A stretch of 33,912 bases of DNA. Source: a virus. Where the stretch lies: IMG/VR virus record IMGVR_UViG_3300020201_000007, positions 1-33,912 of that record; one strand, given 5' to 3'. Under the pieces are notes generated by a model. It saw nothing but the letters and a program-made list of their open reading frames with translations, was not told where the DNA came from and ran no database searches. The translations under genes and the position numbers were made by a program. Every line of letters starts with the position of its first letter. The first letter of the stretch is position 1. Below are positions 24,963-30,772 of this stretch, in pieces.

Positions 24963-25156
24963 CGCGTCCCCAGATATATAACTCGACCAATAAGTAGTCC
25001 GAAAGGCACGCTCAAGATAACCCAGAGCAGCACGAAATCAGAACGCGAGGGGTTATCAACCCAATCCCAAAAACCGGCTGCCTGAAGGCCAATTGGCAAG
25101 AAAAACATGCCCACAATAAGGCACAGAATCCAAAGTGGTTCATTATCTTTTTTCAT
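24959..25156 (-). CDS. Two-span membrane protein, 65 residues
   Basis: ATG at 25156 (MKKDNEPLWI) lies two bases after the methyltransferase stop; the longer reading frame from 25216 would overlap that gene and is less likely. Two membrane helices are plain: LWILCLIVGMFFLPIGLQAA and VLLWVILSVPFGLLIGRVIY, joined by a short polar loop with WDWVDNPSRSD. It should sit in the inner membrane with both ends in the cytoplasm. The function could be lysis-related or superinfection-related; nothing in the sequence decides. Confidence 0.65.
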   Translation of the reverse strand: MKKDNEPLWILCLIVGMFFLPIGLQAAGFWDWVDNPSRSDFVLLWVILSVPFGLLIGRVIYLGTR

Positions 25157-25158
25157 CT

Positions 25159-26451
25159 TCACTCTCTTTCGGTATCCGATGTCTTGAATGAATTCGGCGC
25201 AATCCATTTTTCGCATTTCCCGCTACTCAGCGGGATTTTAAAATCAAGACTAAAGTCGCTCGTCGTTGCGGTTAACATTTCTTTCTGACAAATCGCCCTT
25301 GAAATTTCAACTATTCGATTTGCCAACTTCCATGCGAGTAAGGGGGGAACAGCATTTCCAATTGCTTTGTATGATGAAGAGGCGCTTGTGACCCCTACGA
25401 ATTCAAAGTCATCAGGGAATGTTTGTAGTCGCGCACATTCACGCACAGTGAGTCGTCGTTGCTGAAATTTTGTCTCTTCCAATTTGTTGTTAATTCCACC
25501 ATTTTGAGCGGACAAACGACGAAATTCAATGTTTCCATGATGTTCACTTCTTATTGTTGGAGCAGGCCTATCAATTCTGACTTCAATTTGACCTTGAGAA
25601 CCATTGTCTAAATATCTACATTTAGAAAAGTGCTGTTGAGATTGATCATCCGATTGATTAGGTTCATCTAGTCCACTGAATGCATATTTTGTCGTCGGGA
25701 CTATTCCTTGATTTCCAAGGTGGGACTTATCGGGAAAAAACGATGGCAATTGTTTTAAAAACACCGCTCTTTCGAAATTTTTTGCGATATCATCGATTCT
25801 TACGCCGATTACAATCAGCCTTTCCCGTTTCTGTGGGATACCATATTCGGCACAATTGACCAGTTGCCACTGGACTGAATAGCCCAAGTCTTTCAGTCGA
25901 TTCTTCAAGTCTGAAAAGACGGTACCATTCTCTGCCGAAAGGAGACCTTTCACATTCTCAGCAATTATAAATCTTGGCTGGAGCTGCTCAATTGCTTTTA
26001 ACATATATATATAGAGTGACCCCCTAGACACTTTGCTTGAAGTGTTTATTAGTCCTGTGTGACTACGATGAGATAACGTGCCTCTTCTTGCCCCAGCAAA
26101 ACTGAAATCTTGGCAAGGAAATCCTCCCGATACAAGGAATGGCCGCTCGAAAGACTTTAGCACTTGAGACTCAACTATCTCTACAATACTTTGCGACTCG
26201 TACTGCCCTAGCCTACTCCTTTTATTAAAGTATGCCTTATGAATATCCATAGCTGAAGTACAAATATCATTGATAAATACCGTTTCTATCCCCGTGGATT
26301 CAAGCCATATTTTTCTTGTTTTTCCGGTTCTCTTTAAATCCAGATAGCTACTAAACGTCTCAAATCCGCCCTCGATCCCCAGATCCATTCCACCACAGCC
26401 TGAAAAAAAAGAAAAATGTCGCATTGTGCCTACATTTGTTTCTTTAGTCAT
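25159..26451 (-). CDS. C5-cytosine DNA methyltransferase
   Basis: A 430-residue Dcm/HhaI-type enzyme that transfers a methyl group from S-adenosylmethionine to cytosine. Motif I is FSFFSGCGGMDLG (residues 13-25), motif IV GGFPCQDFS (109-117) with catalytic Cys113, motif VI ENVKG (165-169), motif VIII QKRERLI (207-213), motif IX RRLTVRECARLQTFPDDF (332-349) and motif X YKAIGNAVPP (361-370). All are intact. The target-recognition part lies at about 245-330 and its site cannot be read. No restriction endonuclease gene is adjacent, so it likely protects phage DNA from host restriction. By eye it is more AT-rich than its neighbours, a hint of separate acquisition. ATGA overlap with the upstream paralog gene. 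Confidence 0.93.
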   Translation of the reverse strand: MTKETNVGTMRHFSFFSGCGGMDLGIEGGFETFSSYLDLKRTGKTRKIWLESTGIETVFINDICTSAMDIHKAYFNKRSRLGQYESQSIVEIVESQVLKSFERPFLVSGGFPCQDFSFAGARRGTLSHRSHTGLINTSSKVSRGSLYIYMLKAIEQLQPRFIIAENVKGLLSAENGTVFSDLKNRLKDLGYSVQWQLVNCAEYGIPQKRERLIVIGVRIDDIAKNFERAVFLKQLPSFFPDKSHLGNQGIVPTTKYAFSGLDEPNQSDDQSQQHFSKCRYLDNGSQGQIEVRIDRPAPTIRSEHHGNIEFRRLSAQNGGINNKLEETKFQQRRLTVRECARLQTFPDDFEFVGVTSASSSYKAIGNAVPPLLAWKLANRIVEISRAICQKEMLTATTSDFSLDFKIPLSSGKCEKWIAPNSFKTSDTERE

Positions 26452-26690
26452 TGTTCACTTTCTACTTGCTCGATAGCGTCGACTAAAGAGCACGGCAAAA
26501 TTCTTCCGCCGTTACCCGGAATACCATCAATCTTTATATCGACTACATATCTAGTACCGATGTGCATGAACCATTCGTTCTCGTAATCGTCCTTTTCGTA
26601 TCTCCAAAAGAAACCGAAATCATCTTCGAAAACTGCGCCATTATCAGGCTTTACTCTTTCAGAAAACTGAGTCCACGATTCTTTAATCAT
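26448..26690 (-). CDS. Tandem paralog A (short, N-module only)
   Basis: The 80-residue last copy of a five-gene tandem array, and the most diverged. It keeps W-x-QF-x-ERVKP at residues 6-15, the F-x-D-x-x-G-x-x-W element, and PCSLVDAIEQVE at the end, then stops at SEQ without the C-module found in copies B, C and E. It contains extra aromatic and charged residues in the variable middle. Function unknown. Probably soluble. It shares one base with the start of B (TAATG) and four with the methyltransferase. Confidence 0.8.
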   Translation of the reverse strand: MIKESWTQFSERVKPDNGAVFEDDFGFFWRYEKDDYENEWFMHIGTRYVVDIKIDGIPGNGGRILPCSLVDAIEQVESEQ

Positions 26691-27046
26691 TATTCAACCC
26701 AAATTTCCTTCGTTATACGATTGCCGCTTTCGTCGAGCGCTTGTGTCTCATAAAGGTCTACGTCATTGCGCCAGTAAAAACCTACCGTATTTATGTAACA
26801 GTAAAACGTTATTTTCTTTAGCTTCGGCTTTTCGACGTTCTCAATTGCATCGACCAAAGAGCACGGTATAAAATTACCGGCGGAAATTGGGGAATCTGAA
26901 GCCTGAATGCTCACATCCATCTTGGGCATCAGATTAAAGAAGCCGTTACACCAATAGCACCACTCATTCCCATAAATATCTTTAAATTTTTGCCCATGGG
27001 CAGGCTTAACTCTCTCTGCAAATTGTGACCATGTTTCTTTAATCAT
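26690..27046 (-). CDS. Tandem paralog B (N- and C-modules)
   Basis: A 118-residue copy with both modules. N-module: ETWSQFAERVKPAHGQKFKD, a variable middle, then AGNFIPCSLVDAIENVE. C-module: KPKLKKITFYCY, an aromatic variable part, and ETQALDESGNRITKEIWV. The DNA for the last part (26697-26734) is identical over 38 bp to that of copy E (27633-27670), while the rest differs, a sign of recent conversion or duplication. The function of the family is unknown to me. Its start overlaps copy C by eight bases. Confidence 0.82.
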   Translation of the reverse strand: MIKETWSQFAERVKPAHGQKFKDIYGNEWCYWCNGFFNLMPKMDVSIQASDSPISAGNFIPCSLVDAIENVEKPKLKKITFYCYINTVGFYWRNDVDLYETQALDESGNRITKEIWVE

Positions 27047-27398
27047 GGTCTATAACCCAAACGTCTTTAGTTATCCGCTCGCCGTTCTCGTCTAGAGCCT
27101 GCGTCTCACTATATACTGAGTTCTTGCACCACAAAAACCCTGACACACCTAAGTAACAGTAATACGTTATTTTCTTTAGCTTTGGCTTTTTGACTTGTTC
27201 GACGTGTTCGATAGCATCGACGAGAGAGCAAGGAAGAATTTTACAGTACAGACCTTCTTTCATGAGTGTCGTTTCATTCGTGTCTTGCGTGAAATCGCCA
27301 TCGTGGTGTCTCCAAACTTCACCGTAAATATCCTTAAATATCTGCCCGAATGAAGGATTAACTCTCTCGGCGAATTGCGTCCATGTTTCTTTACTCAT
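27039..27398 (-). CDS. Tandem paralog C (N- and C-modules)
   Basis: A 119-residue copy with both modules: ETWTQFAERVNPSFGQIFKD and ILPCSLVDAIEHVE, then KPKLKKITYYCYLGVSGFLW and ETQALDENGERITKDVWV. The middle of its N-module (residues 30-50) is quite different from B and D, so this segment varies fastest. The C-module retains Tyr and Trp positions. Both junctions are eight-base overlaps, at 27039-27046 and 27391-27398. Confidence 0.82.
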   Translation of the reverse strand: MSKETWTQFAERVNPSFGQIFKDIYGEVWRHHDGDFTQDTNETTLMKEGLYCKILPCSLVDAIEHVEQVKKPKLKKITYYCYLGVSGFLWCKNSVYSETQALDENGERITKDVWVIDHD

Positions 27399-27624
27399 TG
27401 TCTTCCCTTTCTACGTGCTCGATAGCGTCGACCAAAGAGCACGGTATGAAATTTCCTGCCGAAATATTGGTCATGCTAGCGGAGATACCTACATCTTCAT
27501 GCGTAGTCAGATAAAAATACTGGTACCTGGAATAAAGCCAAACTTCACCGAAAATATCCTTGAATTGTTGGCCAACTTCAGGCTTCACTCTGTCTGCAAA
27601 TTGTGCCCATGTCTCTTTACTCAT
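27391..27624 (-). CDS. Tandem paralog D (short, N-module only)
   Basis: A 77-residue copy that ends after AGNFIPCSLVDAIEHVE with EREDNE, so it lacks the C-module. Its end resembles the end of copy E (NDNE), including the overlap sequence, as if an internal deletion had joined the module end to the gene end. It is otherwise well conserved (ETWAQFADRVKPEVGQQFKD). The N-module alone is therefore probably a folding unit. Confidence 0.8.
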   Translation of the reverse strand: MSKETWAQFADRVKPEVGQQFKDIFGEVWLYSRYQYFYLTTHEDVGISASMTNISAGNFIPCSLVDAIEHVEREDNE

Positions 27625-27973
27625 TGTCGTTCACCCAAATTTCCTTCGTTATACGATTGCCGCTTTCGTCATACGCGATAGGCCAGCCCACGTTATCATC
27701 TGTGTTAAAATAATAAGCAGTCATAAACAGGTAAGCGTAGAGCGTTACCTTCTTAAGCTTCGGTTTCTCAACGTGATCCACTGCGTCAAGCAGAGAGCAA
27801 GTTATGAAATTACCCTCGTCAGTTAATCTAGGCGAAATGCTTATTTCAAGCTCAGGAAGAAGAGAAAACAATCCGTAATTATAAAGCCAATCGTTGCCAT
27901 AAATATCTTTAAATTGTTGATCATCTACTGGCTTCACTCTCTCGAAAAATTGTTTCCACGTTTCTCTAGTCAT
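27617..27973 (-). CDS. Tandem paralog E (N- and C-modules)
   Basis: The first copy in transcription order, 118 residues. N-module: ETWKQFFERVKPVDDQQFKD and GNFITCSLLDAVDHVE. C-module: KPKLKKVTLYAYLFMTAYYF and YDESGNRITKEIWVNDNE. Its core has drifted (T for P before Cys, LLDAVD for LVDAIE) but its last codons match B exactly at DNA level. The start ATGACTAG overlaps the HTH gene's stop by eight bases, tying the array to that regulator. Confidence 0.82.
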   Translation of the reverse strand: MTRETWKQFFERVKPVDDQQFKDIYGNDWLYNYGLFSLLPELEISISPRLTDEGNFITCSLLDAVDHVEKPKLKKVTLYAYLFMTAYYFNTDDNVGWPIAYDESGNRITKEIWVNDNE

Positions 27974-28151
27974 TTTTCACCTTCTCCTCTTTCTCATCAA
28001 TCCATCGGTGCATCATTTGCAGCGCCCATCTCGGGCACTGAAGCGCACCTACATTCCATCGGCTTACTGTCGTCTGATGCCGGCCTAATTTCGAAGCTAT
28101 TTTCGTGGCCGTCCAGCAAAGTCTTTTTTTCAAATCTCGGAATTCATTCAT
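27966..28151 (-). CDS. Mini helix-turn-helix regulator heading the paralog array
   Basis: A 61-residue likely DNA-binding protein. ATG at 28151 (MNEFRDLKKRL) gives the same eight-base overlap with the upstream gene as elsewhere here; a longer frame to 28223 would lie deep inside that gene. The helix-turn-helix is TATKIASKLGRHQTTVSRWN (about residues 14-33), followed by a Pro-containing helix (CPRWALQMMHRWI). It resembles short Cro-type proteins with no dimer domain of note. As the first gene of the array's transcript it may regulate it. Confidence 0.7.
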   Translation of the reverse strand: MNEFRDLKKRLCWTATKIASKLGRHQTTVSRWNVGALQCPRWALQMMHRWIDEKEEKVKND

Positions 28152-28422
28152 CAACAGGCACCGCGACGATGGGCTTAAGCTTGAAGCCCTTTTTGCGGCC
28201 GGGCTTTGCCTTCGGCACTTCAACAGTCTCGCAAGTCGCTGCTATCTGGCGGAGCATTTCACCGGCTTCTTTAGCGCCCGCTGTTGGTACCTGAAAGACT
28301 TTCCAAGTGCCGCCATCTTGTGTTATTTCGAACAGTATATTCCCACATTCATTCGTTATTTCAAAGGAAAAATAAGCGCCTTCAATTGTTTTTTTAATGA
28401 TGGTCTTGTCGGTGATTATCAT
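28144..28422 (-). CDS. Unknown 92-residue protein with basic linker
   Basis: The N-terminal half is beta-rich (AYFSFEITNECGNILFEITQ, then TWKVFQVP). The middle is helical (KEAGEMLRQIAATCETVEV), and the tail is a basic Pro/Lys segment, PKAKPGRKKGFKLKP, recalling but not matching an AT-hook. It could bind nucleic acid. No family is recognised. It overlaps the upstream 40-residue gene by ATGA and the HTH gene by eight bases. Confidence 0.7.
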   Translation of the reverse strand: MIITDKTIIKKTIEGAYFSFEITNECGNILFEITQDGGTWKVFQVPTAGAKEAGEMLRQIAATCETVEVPKAKPGRKKGFKLKPIVAVPVDE

Positions 28423-28541
28423 AGTTTTCTCGCTCTTCTAAATTGTTCAATTGACTTAATATCGTTAACGCTAGCCTTTCTTTCTCGAACGAAAAAGAGC
28501 GCTATCAAAACACCTATTGCGACGCAAAATATTTCAAGCAT
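28419..28541 (-). CDS. Single-span membrane peptide, 40 residues
   Basis: A small gene fixed by overlaps at both ends: ATGCTTGA with the RecT-like gene (28534-28541) and ATGA with the next gene (28419-28422). MLEIFCVAIGVLIALFFV is a clear membrane helix, followed by a basic tail (RERKASVNDIK). The function is unknown. Its presence within the recombination operon is unexplained. Confidence 0.6.
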   Translation of the reverse strand: MLEIFCVAIGVLIALFFVRERKASVNDIKSIEQFRRARKL

Positions 28542-29211
28542 TTTCTGCGCCCTTCATGTGTTGCGCAAGACTACTTTTTTTCGTCTCTTGTGCGGCAGTA
28601 GTGTCTTCCCATTCATCGCTTGAGTGCATACCGATAATCACCTCGGGGAAATGAAAGCGAGCCAAAAAAGTTGCCGCGCGGTATCTCATCATCACTTCTG
28701 GCATTGTCTTATATTTCGGATTCTTCGTCCAACCTTCCGCTACGACCATCGACCAGGGCACAGTAAAGCTAATTTCGTCACCCTGTTTCAGCATCCCAAA
28801 AGCAGTTACAGAAAGCGTTTCGCCTTTACCTTCAATCCTAAAACGAACTGGCCCTGATAGGCTTCCAGAGCGGTTAATCAACGCAATAATTAGCGCACCA
28901 GAAAGACCGGGCTTACCTGAAACTATGTGAATATTCTGCAATGCCGTCATGGGGTCTAAATCCATTCGATACGCCATTTGAAGAGCAACAAAACAGTTAT
29001 CCGGCTGACCTTGAAAATGAGGTGGCACCATCTTCGAATTAGAGAAAATTTGAGCTACCCGCATAAGCTGCCCAAACGTTGTCGGCACTAGGCCCGTCTT
29101 CGGGTCAAAAGGCGTGCTGTCGACGTGCTTCGATTCGTCGGGAACGACTATTGTAGGAACGGTGTCTTTAAGTACTGTCGAGTGTTCGATTGCTAACGTT
29201 TCGTCATTCAT
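28534..29211 (-). CDS. RecT-like single-strand annealing protein, 225 residues
   Basis: The central part matches the RecT family pattern: PPHFQGQPDNCFVALQMAYR, DLDPMTALQNIHIVSGKPGL, then GALIIALINRSG and PWSMVVAEGWTKNPKYKTMP, with MMRYRAATFLARFHFPEV near the end. These proteins anneal complementary strands made by a partner exonuclease. The partner is the gene just upstream, which overlaps it by eight bases. The length is near the usual RecT range but at the short end. It likely promotes recombination-dependent replication and concatemer formation. Confidence 0.85.
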   Translation of the reverse strand: MNDETLAIEHSTVLKDTVPTIVVPDESKHVDSTPFDPKTGLVPTTFGQLMRVAQIFSNSKMVPPHFQGQPDNCFVALQMAYRMDLDPMTALQNIHIVSGKPGLSGALIIALINRSGSLSGPVRFRIEGKGETLSVTAFGMLKQGDEISFTVPWSMVVAEGWTKNPKYKTMPEVMMRYRAATFLARFHFPEVIIGMHSSDEWEDTTAAQETKKSSLAQHMKGAENA

Positions 29212-30034
29212 TTTCGTCTATCCAATATTGTGGTGCTGTTAAAATCATATGTGTTGTATTCGGGTCGAATTGTGCGTCACCGGTCGCTCTGGCTTGCTGA
29301 AACTTGCGGTAATTCTCAATTGCTTTTTCAACGACGATATTAGCGCAGCGCATGGTATCGTCGTCTATCGTCATGACTCTTGCGGTGTAAGGAGGTACTG
29401 TCTGGAACATAAAAAAAACAAACGGCCACGATTCAGTTTCTGGCCTTATTTTCGACATGCCTCGTTTGTACCACGCTGCCTGAAGAGGGTATCCGTATTT
29501 CAACGCGTGAAAGCCTAGCGACCGTTCAGAAAAATCATCCGAACATGTCTTGATGTCGACCAGCAGTCTGTATCTTTCGCTCACGGCATCAATGAGCGCC
29601 TTGCCGTGAAAGCCGTCTTCGTCCCAAAGATAGGCTTGCTCATTTTTTGAGCACATCAGAACGTCCGCGCCCAAGCTTTTAATGATGTTGAAATATGAAT
29701 TTTCGATCTGCGAGAGCACCCGGCTATCGTGAGGTTTCAACCAGTGTTTCACATCTGGCATGCTCTTTTTTAAAGCAATTCCTTCTTTAGTCGCGAAACT
29801 AACATCATGCTGCAATATGTGGCACTCTTCACTAAATCTTTTTGGCTCAAGAAATTTCATATGCACGATGGAACCAAGGTCTAGGGCTGCGGAGCCTTTT
29901 TTAGGGCTCTCAAGCGATGATGCATAGTGCGCCGGACTCTTGGCGAGTAATTTAATCGCTGATGAGCCTACCGCCGTCAAATCGTGGTAATCGGCTTCGC
30001 TGATATCTCGCTGATGTCCAAAAGTCCGATTCAT
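29204..30034 (-). CDS. RecE-like PD-(D/E)XK exonuclease
   Basis: A 276-residue nuclease of the exonuclease VIII/DUF3799 type. It shows YHDLTAVGSSAIKLLAKSPAHY at the start, DLGSIVHM with His58, Asp149 (KALIDAV), the core LLVDIKTC with Asp160 and Lys162, and YPLQAAWYKRG with Gln185. The set is intact, so it should resect double-stranded ends. It pairs with the RecT-like protein. The length equals the catalytic C-terminal domain only; the long N-terminal part of E. coli RecE is missing, as in most phage versions. The start overlaps the HTH gene's stop by ATGA. Confidence 0.85.
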   Translation of the reverse strand: MNRTFGHQRDISEADYHDLTAVGSSAIKLLAKSPAHYASSLESPKKGSAALDLGSIVHMKFLEPKRFSEECHILQHDVSFATKEGIALKKSMPDVKHWLKPHDSRVLSQIENSYFNIIKSLGADVLMCSKNEQAYLWDEDGFHGKALIDAVSERYRLLVDIKTCSDDFSERSLGFHALKYGYPLQAAWYKRGMSKIRPETESWPFVFFMFQTVPPYTARVMTIDDDTMRCANIVVEKAIENYRKFQQARATGDAQFDPNTTHMILTAPQYWIDENE

Positions 30035-30261
30035 GCTTCACCGGCAAGCTTGAGGTCGACGAATCGCCCGTACTGCAATTCGATCTCTCGCAGTTCGGCT
30101 TTTAGAATCGACATTATCGCGGCTAAGTATATCGCCCTTATCGGACGCTCCGAGCGCATCCAAGTCCCGACTGTCTGTCGCGAAACTCCTAACTCTTTCG
30201 CAATTAACGCTTTCCCTACAAAACGTGATGTGAACAATAATATCTCGGCATCGACTGTCAT
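30031..30261 (-). CDS. Mini helix-turn-helix regulator next to the origin region
   Basis: A 76-residue Cro/C1-type protein: helix-turn-helix FVGKALIAKELGVSRQTVGT (about residues 14-33), then WMRSERPIRAIYLAAIMSIL. The ribosome site AAAGGGG precedes ATG. It is the first gene of the recombination operon and faces the 511-bp noncoding region, so it may bind there and control its own operon. There is no N-terminal protease-cleavage or C-terminal oligomer domain, so it is not a typical lambda-type prophage repressor. Confidence 0.75.
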   Translation of the reverse strand: MTVDAEILLFTSRFVGKALIAKELGVSRQTVGTWMRSERPIRAIYLAAIMSILKAELREIELQYGRFVDLKLAGEA

Positions 30262-30522
30262 TAATTCCCCTTTCTGGTGCTATGAAACTAATTCATAAAC
30301 GCACAAGAACGAATAAGTCAATAAGATATGTTTTAAACACTGCGATCCGTATCCAAGAAAAAAACGTACCTTAAACTTTTTTCTATATTTTTTAGTCTGT
30401 CACTTTACCGATGTTAAATATGTAATGGCTTATTATTACTAAGCTTATTCCTTTGAAAACACCGTTTTACCCCTATTTTAGAGCACTTTCCCTTTTTCAA
30501 CTGTCTATTATCATTAAGGAAT

Positions 30523-30537
30523 AGGCTATATTAGCCT
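30523..30537. promoter_or_regulatory. Perfect inverted repeat AGGCTA-TAT-TAGCCT
   Basis: A 6-bp perfect dyad with a 3-base spacer inside the noncoding region, about 260 bp upstream of the HTH gene and 36 bp from the first repeat. It could be an operator for one of the small HTH proteins. There is no T-run beside it, so it is not a terminator. Confidence 0.35.
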
Positions 30538-30573
30538 CTTGTAACAACTATTCTATACATATACTCTATATTC

Positions 30574-30751
30574 TTGTACCACTTGTACCACAGAGAAAAA
30601 AGAAGAGAGATATATAAGAAAACACTGAAAAACACGTGGTCCAAAACGTGGTACAAGGTGCGGTCCAGATTTTTCGGCTCGTACCACGTTGTGGTCCAAT
30701 GCTGATTGTGGTCCTGATTTTAAAATGAGGTGATTAGAATTTTCGGACCAC
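30574..30751. repeat. Iteron-like cluster of GTGGT(C/A)C sites
   Basis: Eight exact copies occur in 178 bp. GTACCAC is at 30576, 30585 and 30681; GTGGTCC at 30636, 30691 and 30708; GTGGTAC at 30648; and GGACCAC at 30745. An imperfect GTGCGGTCC lies at 30658. The first two are tandem nine-base units (TTGTACCAC at 30574 and 30583), and 30681/30691 face each other. Two strands and mixed spacing fit an initiator-binding array. With random bases, well under one copy would be expected in this length. Confidence 0.7.
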
Positions 30752-30772
30752 GGGATTGGTCAGGCTTTGAAT

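Larger units (their letters stand above)
30262..30772. other. AT-rich noncoding region, candidate replication origin
   Basis: At 511 bp this is the longest noncoding stretch. The part at 30300-30570 is markedly AT-rich and could be the melting region and the promoter area for the HTH gene. The part at 30574-30751 holds the GTGGT(C/A)C repeat cluster. It lies directly downstream of the helicase gene. The arrangement (AT-rich block plus repeated protein-binding sites beside a replication gene) is the common one for phage and plasmid origins. Confidence 0.55.

Noticed and set aside
25159-26451. Complete restriction-modification system
   Set aside because: Only the methyltransferase is present; none of the neighbouring proteins shows an endonuclease motif.
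29466-29474. TTGTACCAC as an extra iteron inside the RecE-like gene
   Set aside because: One isolated match in coding DNA. Seven- to nine-base matches of this sort are expected a few times by chance; only the noncoding cluster is beyond chance.
30262-30772. tRNA or other structured RNA gene in the noncoding region
   Set aside because: No cloverleaf arms or CCA end are visible, and the AT-rich sequence shows only the short dyad and the repeat cluster.
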